From NCBI GenBank assembly GCA_007745835.1, contig CP036424.1, forward strand, positions 248,001 through 312,000: a stretch of 64,000 nucleotides of DNA, given 5' to 3'. Shown piece after piece: positions 7,171 through 16,636 of the stretch; the stretch's first letter is position 1; each line of letters begins with the position of its first letter. The notes beneath the pieces were generated by a model. The model ran no database searches. It saw nothing but the letters and a program-made list of their open reading frames with translations, and had not been told where the DNA came from. The position numbers and the translations under genes were made by a program. Source of the DNA: Planctomycetes bacterium MalM25 (GTDB taxonomy: Bacteria > Planctomycetota > Planctomycetia > Pirellulales > Lacipirellulaceae).

Positions 7171-9402
7171 TTAGCCGTAGTAGCGGTCGTCGTCTTTCGC
7201 GAGGGAGAGCAGCGTCTCGGTCGGCTCAAAGCGGGCGCCCAAGGGGCGGAACGGCTCGAGCCGCTTCAGCACCTCGCCCGGACCGAGCGAGTCGGCCCAG
7301 AAGAAGAGGCCTCCCAGGAAGGGGGGGAAGCCGATGCCGAGGATCAACGCCAGATCGACGTCGCGCGGGTCGTCAACGATGCCGTCCTCCACGGCGCGCG
7401 TCGCCTCGACCAGCATCGGCAGCAGCAACCGATCGGTAAGCGATTGCGAAGGCCGCTCGTACTTGGTCGGCGTGTCGATCGCGTCGCGAACGAGCGACTC
7501 CGCCGCGGCGCTGGGCGAAGCCTTCGGCGGCTTGCCCGGTTTGCCCGGCTTCCAGTCGTAGAACCCTTTGCCGTTCTTCTGGCCGAGCCGGCCCGCCTCG
7601 ACCAGCATGCCGAGGATCGGCGCCGGGACGACGCGGTCGCTGAACGCCCGGTGCAGGACCTGGCCGGCGTGGAGGCACGTGTCGAGGCCGACCACGTCGT
7701 GCAACTCGAGCGGCCCCATCGGCATACCGAAGACCTTGGCGGCCCGATCGATCTCTTTGAATGGCACGCCCTCGCTCGCGAGCAGGGCGGCCTCGTTCAT
7801 GTAGGGGAGCAGCAGCCGGTTCACCAGGAAGCCGGGGCCGTCGTTCACGACGACCGGCGTCTTGCCGAGCCGGCGGGCGTAGGCGGTCATCCGCGCGACG
7901 GTCGCGTCGCTCGTCTGCGCGCCGCGGATCACCTCGACCAGCGGCATCTTCCGCACCGGGTTGAAGAAGTGCAGCCCGCAGAACCGCTCGGGGCTCTTGA
8001 GCCCCTCGGCGAGGGTGGTGATCGGGATGGTCGACGTGTTCGACGTCAGGACGGCGTCGGCGGGCAGGTGCGGTTCGATCGAGGCGAACAGCTCGCGCTT
8101 GATCGCCTCGTTCTCGACGATCGCCTCGACGACGACATCGGCCTTCGCCAGCTGCGCCGGGTCGCTCGCAGGGGTGACCAGGGCGGAGCGCTGGATCGCG
8201 AGGTCGGCGTCGACGCCCCTCGTCTGTTTATTGAACGACGCCTCGCGGACGACGCCCTCGACGCCCGCGGCGAGCGCCTCCGGCCGGCTGTCCGACAGCA
8301 GCACCGGCACGCCCCGTTTCACGTTCGCGGCGGCGATCCCCTGTCCCATGATGCCGGCGCCGACCACGGCGGCCGTCATGATTGGCGCGGCGTCCCCGCC
8401 GGCCTCCTTCTTGGCCCGGTCGGTGAGGAAGAAGACGTTGAGCAGCGCGCGGTTGATCGGCGAGCCGAAGAGCGGCGCGAACGCCGCGGCCTCCTGCTCG
8501 CACGCGGTGGCGAGGTCGACCTGCGACGCGCCGAGCATCAGCTCGAGCGCCGCCATCGGCGCCGGGTAGTGCCCGCCCGTCTTCTGCTGCACGACGCCCG
8601 CGGTCGTGGCGCCGAGGAAGCCGAGTTCGGTCTCGCTTATCGTGATCGGTTGTGACCAACGCTCCCGGTCTTCTTTCCAGTCGCCCGAGGCTTGCTCCGC
8701 AACGATTATCCGCGTCGCCGCATCGATCAGCGAATTGGTTTCAAACGCGGGTTCGTCGTCGAGCATCGGCAGGGCGTCTTCGGCGAACTCCGCCTTCCCT
8801 GCTCCCCCCTCCGCCATTGCTTCAACCAGGTCGTCCACCAAGCCGAGTTGGTACGCCTCGCGTGGCGAAACGTTCTCTCCGCCGGCGACCATCTCTAGGG
8901 CGTTCGCTAGGCCGATCATCCGCGGCGTGCGGGCGGTGCCGCCCCAGCCCGGCATGAGGCCGAGCTTCACCTCGGGGAACGCGAGGCCGGTCTTCGGGGC
9001 GTCGGTCGCCACGCGGCGGTCGCACCAGACGGCGAGCTCTAAGCCGCCGCCGACGCAGACGCCGTCGATCGCGGCGACGGTCACGTAGTGCGCAGTCGAC
9101 AGTCGTGTGAAGAGCTGTTGCCCACGCCGGCAGGTGGCGAGGATCTCTTCGGGCGGCTGGTCGAGGCCCGCGGCGAACTCGGTCAGGTCGGCGCCCGCGA
9201 TGAACACGCCCCGCTTCGCCGAGGCGATCACCAGGCCGAGGGCGTCCTCCGCGGCGGCCATCTCGTCGAGCCGGGTTTCGATCTCGTCGAGCACAGCCGA
9301 CGAGAGCAGGTTGGCCGACTTGCCCGGCAGGTCGAGCGTCAGCACCGCGACGCGTCCGTCCGCGTCCTCGGGTTCGATCCAGTCGAGCCGGGTGGCCGTC
9401 AT
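7171..9402 (-). CDS. fadB: multifunctional enoyl-CoA hydratase / 3-hydroxyacyl-CoA dehydrogenase
   Basis: A 743-residue protein close in length to FadB/FadJ. The N-terminal crotonase domain has FIAGADLTEF, the oxyanion-hole segment AIDGVCVGGGLEL and the acid/base glutamates Glu122 and Glu144. The dehydrogenase domain has the NAD-binding loop GAGIMGQG at 348-355 and the catalytic His478/Glu490 pair in GLHFFNP and PLVEVI. Together they hydrate enoyl-CoA and oxidise the product to 3-ketoacyl-CoA for the downstream thiolase. GGAG about 10 bases before the ATG is a plausible ribosome site. Assignment to FadB rather than FadJ rests only on length and pairing with fadA. Confidence 0.9.
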   Translation of the reverse strand: MTATRLDWIEPEDADGRVAVLTLDLPGKSANLLSSAVLDEIETRLDEMAAAEDALGLVIASAKRGVFIAGADLTEFAAGLDQPPEEILATCRRGQQLFTRLSTAHYVTVAAIDGVCVGGGLELAVWCDRRVATDAPKTGLAFPEVKLGLMPGWGGTARTPRMIGLANALEMVAGGENVSPREAYQLGLVDDLVEAMAEGGAGKAEFAEDALPMLDDEPAFETNSLIDAATRIIVAEQASGDWKEDRERWSQPITISETELGFLGATTAGVVQQKTGGHYPAPMAALELMLGASQVDLATACEQEAAAFAPLFGSPINRALLNVFFLTDRAKKEAGGDAAPIMTAAVVGAGIMGQGIAAANVKRGVPVLLSDSRPEALAAGVEGVVREASFNKQTRGVDADLAIQRSALVTPASDPAQLAKADVVVEAIVENEAIKRELFASIEPHLPADAVLTSNTSTIPITTLAEGLKSPERFCGLHFFNPVRKMPLVEVIRGAQTSDATVARMTAYARRLGKTPVVVNDGPGFLVNRLLLPYMNEAALLASEGVPFKEIDRAAKVFGMPMGPLELHDVVGLDTCLHAGQVLHRAFSDRVVPAPILGMLVEAGRLGQKNGKGFYDWKPGKPGKPPKASPSAAAESLVRDAIDTPTKYERPSQSLTDRLLLPMLVEATRAVEDGIVDDPRDVDLALILGIGFPPFLGGLFFWADSLGPGEVLKRLEPFRPLGARFEPTETLLSLAKDDDRYYG

Positions 9403-9521
9403 ATCGCGGTGCTCCGAGAGGAGGGGGCGCCCCCGAGAGGAGGCCGCTTCTTTGGTACGCTGGGGATGGGGCGGCCGTTCGGGTCGTCCGCTGCGGATCG
9501 TAACCCTTTAGGACGGTTTCT

Positions 9522-9992
9522 GTGACCACCAGTCCCTCCCCCAAGAGTAGCCCGCCGCCGGTCGGAGGCTGGCGCCTCGTGGCCGCTTTAGCGGTCGCGC
9601 TGCTGCTGGTGGCGATGCTTCGCGGGTGGGGGACGCCGGACGCCAGCGACCCAGCGAATCAGGCCGATCCGAAGCGTGACGCCGCTCCCGTGACTCTCGA
9701 GAAGCGGCTCCCCGACCAGCCCGCACAATCGGCTCAAGTCGCGTGGGCCCCGGGGACGACCGTCCTGGAGGCGACCCGGCGGGCCGGCGAAGACGATCCC
9801 GCCTGGGTCGGCGAGTGGCGGGGTGAGGGGGCGATGTCCCTGCTCATTTTGCTCGGTGGAGAGGCCAACCAGGGGGCCGAAGGGCTCAACTGGCAGTTCG
9901 AGGTCAACGGCGTCTACGCCGACCGGGGCGCCGGCGCCTTTGAGCTGGCGCCCGGGGACCGCGTCTTGTGGAAACTGGCCCCCTACGAGTAG
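9522..9992 (+). CDS. membrane-anchored DUF4430 domain protein
   Basis: A 156-residue protein starting with GTG. An N-terminal transmembrane segment (about 17-34) anchors a Pro/Ala-rich linker and a C-terminal domain of about 85 residues. That domain has the pattern of DUF4430, the fold also seen at the C-terminus of transcobalamin and intrinsic factor: GTTVLEATRRA, then LNWQFEVNG, then ELAPGDRVLWKL at the end. The domain would sit outside the cytoplasmic membrane. It lies 41 bases upstream of a DUF6580-like integral membrane protein, and this pairing suggests substrate capture for uptake, possibly of a corrinoid or other vitamin. The function is inferred. Confidence 0.75.
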   Translation: MTTSPSPKSSPPPVGGWRLVAALAVALLLVAMLRGWGTPDASDPANQADPKRDAAPVTLEKRLPDQPAQSAQVAWAPGTTVLEATRRAGEDDPAWVGEWRGEGAMSLLILLGGEANQGAEGLNWQFEVNGVYADRGAGAFELAPGDRVLWKLAPYE

Positions 9993-10033
9993 CCTCCTAG
10001 ACTCCCGAAACGACCACGCCCCGAGGCGACACG

Positions 10034-10627
10034 ATGCCCACGACCGACCGCAGCCACTCCAACGCCCCCACTCAAGCGATCATTTTCGTCCTGCTCGTGG
10101 CGATCGGGGTCGTGGGACGTTGGGGCCAGCCCGAGTGGGCCTTCACGCCGATCGCCGCGATCGGCCTGCTGGCCGGCTACGCGCTGCCCCGCCAGCTGGC
10201 GGTCGCCGTGCCGCTGGTGGCGATGTTGATCACCGATTTGGTGCTGCCGTCGTACGGCTCGGCGGCGATCGCTCTGGCCGTGTACGGCGCGATGGCGGTC
10301 ACGCCGATGCTCGGCTCGCTGCTCCGCCGACCGGTCGGTTCGCTCGGCGCAGGCGTGGCGCGGCTGTTGTGCCTCGCGGTGTCGCCCGCGTTGCTGTTCT
10401 TCGTGACGACCAACTTCGCCGTCTGGGCCGCGACGTCGCACTACCCGAAGACCGCCGCGGGCTTCGTCGAGTGCTACGTGGCCGCGATCCCGTTCCTGAA
10501 GCGGATGCTCGCGGGCGACCTGACGTACACCGCGCTGCTGTTCGCCGCCGCCGCCGTGGCGGGCGCGTACTCGCTGGGTGGCGTCGACCAGCAGACGGCT
10601 CGGTCGCCGGAACGCGTCACCGCCTGA
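10034..10627 (+). CDS. DUF6580-like integral membrane protein (ECF substrate-component-like)
   Basis: A 197-residue, very hydrophobic protein with about five to six membrane helices (first near 15-32, last near 168-184). Short loops and the overall layout resemble the S-components of energy-coupling-factor vitamin transporters and the DUF6580 family. No energising ATPase is nearby. It follows the DUF4430 gene by 41 bases on the same strand and is probably co-transcribed with it. Family placement is by overall pattern, not by a diagnostic motif. Confidence 0.7.
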   Translation: MPTTDRSHSNAPTQAIIFVLLVAIGVVGRWGQPEWAFTPIAAIGLLAGYALPRQLAVAVPLVAMLITDLVLPSYGSAAIALAVYGAMAVTPMLGSLLRRPVGSLGAGVARLLCLAVSPALLFFVTTNFAVWAATSHYPKTAAGFVECYVAAIPFLKRMLAGDLTYTALLFAAAAVAGAYSLGGVDQQTARSPERVTA

Positions 10628-10653
10628 GGCGGTCGGCGTTCACTCGCCAACGC

Positions 10654-11985
10654 TTACTTGGTGTCGACGGGGACCGCCGCTTGAACGGTCGCTTCGAGCA
10701 CGCCCTCTTCCGCCTCTTCTTCTTCCTCAGCAGGGGCGGGCGGCTGATTGTCGTCGATGACCGAGGCCATCGACTTGACGGCGTCGGCCACGTTGAGGTC
10801 GATGAGGTCCTTGTTGCTCGCCGCCTGAATCGCGTCGGTCACCGCCTCGTCGATGGCGGCGAGGCGCGGCTTCGCGTTCTCGTCGGCGACCGCGGCGCCG
10901 GCCCGGACCGCCGAGCGGAGGTCGATCAGCAGGTCGAGGATGCCCTCGCGAACGAGGACCATCTCGCCCGGGTTCTTGTCCGATTCACGGAAACGGCGGG
11001 CTTCGTTGCCGCGGGCCGAGACGGCCATTCGGCGTCCGCCCCGCAGCTGAAGGTCCTCGAACTTGGTGGCGATTTCCGATTCGGAATCGCCGATGGCGTT
11101 CGCCAAGTCGAACACCGCGCCGGTGACGACCTCGGCTTTCACCTTGCCCGGCGCCAGGTTCATCCGATCGAGCTGGGCGGCGATCGCCGCCCGGGTTTCG
11201 AGCGAGAGGTTTTCGTCGGTCGCCTTCTTCGCGATCGCCGACGCGAAGACGCCTCCTTTGGGGCCCGGCATGCCGAGGTTGCCGATCGCCTTGGCGGTCT
11301 TCAGGTAGATCCAATCGTTCACGCCGGGGCCGACGTGCATGGGCAGCGTCTCGGTCGAGATAATCGTGTAGAGCGCCTTGGCGGTCTTCGACTTCGCCGA
11401 ACCGGCCAGCAGCTTGAAGGCCCGTGTGTGTCGGTCGAGCCCGATCAACGCGCCGCTCAGCTCGTAGGGCGGCGCCTTCGGGTTCGTGGCGCCACGGGTC
11501 GCCAGGGCGCACAGCAGTTCGTTGGCTCGGGCGCTGGGGGCCCCGGTCGCGTAATCGTCTTGCAGCTTCCCGAGGATTAGCAGCGCGTTGTTCCGCACCG
11601 CGGGGTGGTAGCGACCACGGAGCACACGCACCGTGAAGGCCAGCGCCTGCTTGTGGACGTACGCCTGAACGTCGGTCTTGGCGTCGTCGAGGAAAGCGCT
11701 GAACAAGTCGTTGTTCGCCTTCGCCAGCCCCGCGAGCCCGTTGGGGGTCGGTTGGGTCATCGCCGGGAAGAAGTACTTCGTCAGGTAGTCCTCGAACAGC
11801 TGGCGATCGCCCACGCCGTTCTTCGCGTACTTCTTCGCGAGTTGGCCCTTCGAGCGGAGGCCCTGCTCAACCGGGTCCGCTTTGTAGTTCTGGGCGTGCG
11901 TCGGGACCGCGGTCAGGACCACCGACGCCAGCAAGGCGAGGAGGCCGATCGGGCGCAAACGGGGTGCGCAGGGGGCGAGCGACAT
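10654..11985 (-). CDS. secreted alpha-helical (HEAT-like) protein of unknown function
   Basis: A 443-residue protein with a signal peptide (about 1-31, ending THAQ). The mature part is almost entirely predicted helix, with repeated Ala/Leu-rich helical pairs resembling HEAT or armadillo repeats. Examples are HPAVRNNALLILGKL near 130 and LETRAAIAAQLDRMNL near 265. A strongly acidic patch (EEEEEAEEG) lies near the C-terminus. No catalytic motif is visible. It converges with the DUF6580 gene and is transcribed away from the histone-deacetylase-like gene. A structural or scaffold role in the envelope is plausible but unproven. Confidence 0.75.
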   Translation of the reverse strand: MSLAPCAPRLRPIGLLALLASVVLTAVPTHAQNYKADPVEQGLRSKGQLAKKYAKNGVGDRQLFEDYLTKYFFPAMTQPTPNGLAGLAKANNDLFSAFLDDAKTDVQAYVHKQALAFTVRVLRGRYHPAVRNNALLILGKLQDDYATGAPSARANELLCALATRGATNPKAPPYELSGALIGLDRHTRAFKLLAGSAKSKTAKALYTIISTETLPMHVGPGVNDWIYLKTAKAIGNLGMPGPKGGVFASAIAKKATDENLSLETRAAIAAQLDRMNLAPGKVKAEVVTGAVFDLANAIGDSESEIATKFEDLQLRGGRRMAVSARGNEARRFRESDKNPGEMVLVREGILDLLIDLRSAVRAGAAVADENAKPRLAAIDEAVTDAIQAASNKDLIDLNVADAVKSMASVIDDNQPPAPAEEEEEAEEGVLEATVQAAVPVDTK

Positions 11986-12158
11986 CGCGTTCTGTTCCGG
12001 GTAGCGGAGGGGGGGCGACCCACGCCGACAGACGTAAATCGCTTGTTCACAAAGGTTTCGGGGCCTACGCAGACGGCGGAGGCATCCACCGCCACACTAG
12101 CAAGCGGCCGACGAAAGTGTCAACTTTCGGGGGCCGTCCCCCCATAAACCCGGCTCCT

Positions 12159-13124
<966 letters not shown>

Positions 13125-13154
13125 CCGATCGGTAAGATTCAGAAAGACTTTTCG

Positions 13155-13183
13155 TTGTTGGGGTTTCCTACTTGGGGTAGCAT
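13155..13183 (+). promoter_or_regulatory. candidate promoter of the PEP-CTERM operon
   Basis: TTGTTG (13155-13160) and TAGCAT (13178-13183) are separated by 17 bases. This gap of about 100 bases is the only sizeable one before seven genes spaced 10-27 bases apart, so a promoter is expected here. The -10 match is modest. Confidence 0.35.
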
Positions 13184-13225
13184 GCAGCTCCGTAGAGACC
13201 ACTCATTGATTAAGGGCACTTTGAG

Positions 13226-13897
13226 ATGACCTACACGGTGCGGCTTGCCATAGCCGCGTTAACTCTTCTCTCGCTCGCCCCCGCCTCCGCCCAAACCAAT
13301 CGGTTCCGCTACTGCCAAGTTGAGGACCCCGCCGTCCCGGCTGGATACGTCGCCAACGAGATCCTGATCGATTTCGAGGGCCGGCTCTTTGGGCAGCAGA
13401 TGATCGTCCGCCTGGATTCAGGCTCGATCTATCAGGATCCCTTCGGCGGAGAGACCCCGCCGAACGCCTTGCTGTTCAACGCCGTCCCGTCGTTGGAGTT
13501 CGACACCTTCGTCACGATGGGAGGTGCGACCAGTGATGAGTCGGAGCCGCTGTTGGTTATCGGCGCCTCGACCGAGTTCACGGCGTCGGGCGGCATGAAG
13601 CAGTTCGACGAATCAGGCATCAACATCGCCTGGGCGCCGGCGACCGGAGTCGTGGTCGAAGACCGGACCCGCTTCCCCATTGCAAGACTGACTCTCAGCA
13701 ACGACGCCAACGGCACGATCCTGCTTTACAGCAACGCGGGCGGTGAAGGTGTTATCTCGAATGCGATGAGAATCGAGAACGGAGGCACGGGACCGCTCGC
13801 CTGGCCGCCGATCGACGAATGCCTTCCCGAACCCACTTCGGCGGCGATCGCGTTGCTCGCTAGCCTTGCGTTATCCGCAAACCGCCGCTCCTCCTAA
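13226..13897 (+). CDS. PEP-CTERM protein, tandem family member 1
   Basis: A 223-residue exported protein with a signal peptide (about 1-22, ending ASAQ). A conserved central domain carries the family's signature blocks: IDFEGRLFGQQMIV, SGSIYQDPFGGETPP, TFVTMGGA, STEFTASGG and IAWAPATGVVVEDR. At the C-terminus a PEP motif (CLPEPTS), a short hydrophobic helix and NRRSS form a PEP-CTERM signal, which an exosortase would cleave during sorting to the cell surface. It is the most divergent of the five copies, especially in the 30 residues before the PEP motif. It is first in an apparent seven-gene operon. The domain's function is unknown. Confidence 0.85.
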   Translation: MTYTVRLAIAALTLLSLAPASAQTNRFRYCQVEDPAVPAGYVANEILIDFEGRLFGQQMIVRLDSGSIYQDPFGGETPPNALLFNAVPSLEFDTFVTMGGATSDESEPLLVIGASTEFTASGGMKQFDESGINIAWAPATGVVVEDRTRFPIARLTLSNDANGTILLYSNAGGEGVISNAMRIENGGTGPLAWPPIDECLPEPTSAAIALLASLALSANRRSS

Positions 13898-13922
13898 GCC
13901 GATCAACTCTAGGGATTCCCGG

Positions 13923-14612
13923 ATGCACGCTTGCACTCCACGCGTTCTTCTTTTCGCGCTGCTCGCTGCCGTCGCTCAGCCCGTTTCGGCCGCGACGTTG
14001 AGCTACTACTTTAGCAATCCGTCCGTTCCCGACACGCCGGACGGCTACATCGTGAACGACCTGCACATCGACTTTGAGGGGCAGCTCTTTGGCCAGCAGA
14101 TGGTCGTTGAGCTCTTTCAGGGGAACATCTATCAAGATGCTGTTGGTGGAGAGACGCCACCAAATGAACTCTTGTTTGGCGCCATCCCAACGCTGCAATC
14201 GGACACCTTTGTCTCGATGGGGGGGGCAAACAGTAACACGGCAGAAGCCATCCTGGTTGTTGGCGGTTCAACCGAGTTCCCCGAGTCGACCGGCGAGAAG
14301 CAGTTCAATGATTCCGGCATCGACATCGCCTGGGCGCCGGCGACGGGGGTGGTCATCGAGGACCAGAATGACTTCATGATCGCCCGGCTCACGCTGTCGG
14401 ACGACGCAAGCGGACGCTTCTATTTCTACAGCAATAGCGGAGGTGTGGGATTAGGCACACACAATCGATGGTGCAGCTTCAGTAACGGCAGGTTCTTTTT
14501 CTGTCCCCCCCTGGGGCCTCCCGTTCCGGAACCGACCACTGGATTGCTCGCGCTGCTCGGCGGCGTCGTGCTGCTCGCTAGCCGCCCCCTCCGTTCAATC
14601 ACTTTGGCTTAA
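13923..14612 (+). CDS. PEP-CTERM protein, tandem family member 2
   Basis: A 229-residue paralogue of member 1, starting 25 bases after it. The start at 13923 is chosen because it places the signal peptide (RVLLFALLAAVAQPVSAA) at the N-terminus; a longer frame starts at 13866 inside the previous gene. The same domain blocks are present (IDFEGQLFGQQMVV, GGSTEFPEST, IDIAWAPATGVVIED). An extra loop containing NRWCSFSNGRFFFCPP precedes the PEP sequence VPEPTTG. The C-terminal tail ends SRPLRSITLA, nearly identical to that of member 4, showing that the copies arose by duplication of more than single genes. Confidence 0.85.
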   Translation: MHACTPRVLLFALLAAVAQPVSAATLSYYFSNPSVPDTPDGYIVNDLHIDFEGQLFGQQMVVELFQGNIYQDAVGGETPPNELLFGAIPTLQSDTFVSMGGANSNTAEAILVVGGSTEFPESTGEKQFNDSGIDIAWAPATGVVIEDQNDFMIARLTLSDDASGRFYFYSNSGGVGLGTHNRWCSFSNGRFFFCPPLGPPVPEPTTGLLALLGGVVLLASRPLRSITLA

Positions 14613-14623
14613 GGAACCCTGAG

Positions 14624-15271
14624 ATGTTCTCCGTCATGCCACGCGTTTTGCTTCTCACTTTGATTTCCCTGGTCGCACACCCCGCCGCGGCGGCGCTGCT
14701 CGGGGCGCCAACGGTCGTCATTCCCGATGTGCCTAGCACACCGGACGGTTTTATCGTCAACGATCTGTTGATCGATTTTGAGGGCCGGCTCTTCGGCCAG
14801 CAGATGATCGTGAGCCTCGATAGCGGATCGCTCTACCAAGATGCACTCGGTGGTGAGTTGCCACCGAACCCAGCCTTCTTTCCGGTCGTGCCTTCGGTTC
14901 AGTCCGACACCTACGTGGCGATGGGCGGGCCGGATAGCAATTCGAGTGACGACGTGCTGGTAGTCGGCGGATCAACCGAGTTCCCTCAGTCGGGCGGATT
15001 GAAGCAGTTCAGCACGTCGGGCATCGACATCGCCTGGGCGCCGGCGACGGGCGTGATCCTTGAAGACCGGACCGGTTTCATGGTCGCGCGGCTCACCCTC
15101 TCAGACGACGCCAACGGCGAGGTCTTCTACTTCGGCAATAGCGGCGGGGAGCCCCGATCGTTCTACGGGCTGATCCACAACGGCGTCATGTGCGGCATCT
15201 GCCCCGAGCCGAGCTCCGGCTTGATGGCACTGCTCGGCGGCGTCGCGTTGCTCCGCCGCCGCGCTGCTTGA
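14624..15271 (+). CDS. PEP-CTERM protein, tandem family member 3
   Basis: A 215-residue paralogue starting 11 bases after member 2, with AAGGAACC just before the ATG as a ribosome site. The signal peptide ends near HPAAAA. Domain blocks are strongly conserved (LLIDFEGRLFGQQMIV, SGSLYQDALGGELPPN, VVGGSTEFPQSGG, GIDIAWAPATGV). The C-terminal signal is CPEPSSG, a short hydrophobic helix, then RRRAA. Its start region (MFSVMPRVLLLTLISL) resembles that of member 5, and both follow a gene ending in SITLA. Confidence 0.85.
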   Translation: MFSVMPRVLLLTLISLVAHPAAAALLGAPTVVIPDVPSTPDGFIVNDLLIDFEGRLFGQQMIVSLDSGSLYQDALGGELPPNPAFFPVVPSVQSDTYVAMGGPDSNSSDDVLVVGGSTEFPQSGGLKQFSTSGIDIAWAPATGVILEDRTGFMVARLTLSDDANGEVFYFGNSGGEPRSFYGLIHNGVMCGICPEPSSGLMALLGGVALLRRRAA

Positions 15272-15298
15272 CGCATCAACCCTTAAGAGGAACTCACT

Positions 15299-15964
15299 AT
15301 GTCCAAGCTCTCACTGGGCCTGCTCTCCCTCACGTTGTTCTCCGCCGTGACGTCGCCCTGCACCGCGGCGACGCGTGGCGTGTATAATCGGCCCGCCAAT
15401 GTGCCTGGCACACCGGATGGATATCGAGTATTCGATATCTCGATTGACTTTTTGGGCCAGCTCTTCGGACAGCAGTTGATCGTGCAACTCGACAGCGGGT
15501 CGCTCTATCAAGATGCATTTGGTAGTGAGTCGCCGCCGAACCCAGTTTTGTTTCCGGTCTTCCCTTCGCTTCAGTCCGACACCTTCGTGGCGATGGGCGG
15601 GGCGACCATTAGCAGTTCAGCAGACACCCTGGTGGTCGGTGGATCAACCGAGTTCCCCCAGTCGACCGGCGATATGCAGTTCGACACCGAGGGCATCGAC
15701 GTAGCCTGGGCGCCCGCGCCCGGGGTGGTCATCGAGGATCGGAACGACTTCATGATCGCCCGGCTTACCCTCTCAGACGACGCCGACGGATGGGTCTACT
15801 TGTCTAGCGCCAGCGGCAGTGAGCGTGGATGGTTCTACTCGCAAATCCACAATGGCGTCCTATGTCAAGGCATCTGCCCCGAGCCGACCACCGATTTGAT
15901 GACGCTGCTCGGCGGCGCCACGCTGCTCGCCCGTCGTCGCTGCCGTTCAATCACCCTGGCCTGA
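15299..15964 (+). CDS. PEP-CTERM protein, tandem family member 4
   Basis: A 221-residue paralogue starting 27 bases after member 3, with AAGAGGAA upstream of the ATG. After a signal peptide (about 1-24), the family blocks appear with small changes (ISIDFLGQLFGQQLIV, SGSLYQDAFGSESPPN, WAPAPGVVIEDR). The C-terminal part carries CPEPTTD, a hydrophobic helix and an Arg-rich tail ending SITLA. Members 3 and 4 share the HNGVMC/HNGVLC segment before the PEP motif, which is absent from members 1 and 2. Confidence 0.85.
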   Translation: MSKLSLGLLSLTLFSAVTSPCTAATRGVYNRPANVPGTPDGYRVFDISIDFLGQLFGQQLIVQLDSGSLYQDAFGSESPPNPVLFPVFPSLQSDTFVAMGGATISSSADTLVVGGSTEFPQSTGDMQFDTEGIDVAWAPAPGVVIEDRNDFMIARLTLSDDADGWVYLSSASGSERGWFYSQIHNGVLCQGICPEPTTDLMTLLGGATLLARRRCRSITLA

Positions 15965-15975
15965 GGGACCCAGAG

Positions 15976-16626
15976 ATGCTCTCCATCATGGCGCGCGTTC
16001 TTCTCCTCGCCTTGGCCACCCTGGCAGCGCAACCCGCCGCGGCCGCGTTGCTGGACGCTAAGTTCGTCAACCCGACGATCCTGGGCACGCGGGAGGGCTT
16101 CGTCGTGAACGACCTGCTCATCGACTTCGAGGGGCAGCTCTTCGGGCAGCAGATGATCGTGCAGCTCGACAGCGGGTTGATACATCAAGGCATAGGTCGC
16201 GGTGAAACCGCACCCGATGGCCGCTTGTTTATCGTCTTTCCAACCTTGGCATCCGACACCTTCGTTACGATGGGTGGGGCTGAGATCGCAACCAGCGAAG
16301 ATACTCTCGTAGTCGGCAGTTCGACCGTATTCTCCCAGTCAGACGGGACGAAGGAGTTCAACGCGTCGGGCATCGACATCACCTGGGCGCCGGCGACGGG
16401 GGTGGTGATCGAAGATCGGACCGACTTCATGGTCGCTCGCCTCACCTTCTCGGATGACGCTCATGGACGCATCTTTTTTTACAGTAATAGCGGTGGGGTG
16501 GGAGTCACATTTGACAGGTGCATAAACGGAGGAAGGATCAACCCCTGCCCCGAGCCGACTTCGGCTCTGTTGCTGGTGCTCGCTTCTGCGGCCTGCCTGA
16601 CCCGCCGTCCCACCGCCCGGCGCTGA
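15976..16626 (+). CDS. PEP-CTERM protein, tandem family member 5
   Basis: A 216-residue paralogue starting 11 bases after member 4; a second in-frame ATG at 15988 is an alternative. The signal peptide ends near QPAAAA. The family blocks are IDFEGQLFGQQMIV, FVTMGGAE, VVGSSTVFSQSDG and IDITWAPATGVVIEDR, with a more divergent central loop (SGLIHQGIGRGETAPD). The sorting signal is CPEPTSA plus a hydrophobic helix and RRPTARR. The longer open frame starting at 15829 runs back into member 4 and is not a real start. Confidence 0.85.
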   Translation: MLSIMARVLLLALATLAAQPAAAALLDAKFVNPTILGTREGFVVNDLLIDFEGQLFGQQMIVQLDSGLIHQGIGRGETAPDGRLFIVFPTLASDTFVTMGGAEIATSEDTLVVGSSTVFSQSDGTKEFNASGIDITWAPATGVVIEDRTDFMVARLTFSDDAHGRIFFYSNSGGVGVTFDRCINGGRINPCPEPTSALLLVLASAACLTRRPTARR

Positions 16627-16636
16627 GGAGCTCATC

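Noticed and set aside
13866-16626. Longer N-terminal starts for PEP-CTERM members 2 and 5 (13866 and 15829)
   Set aside because: Those starts lie inside the preceding genes and would bury the signal peptides. The starts at 13923 and 15976 have ribosome sites and put the signal peptide first.
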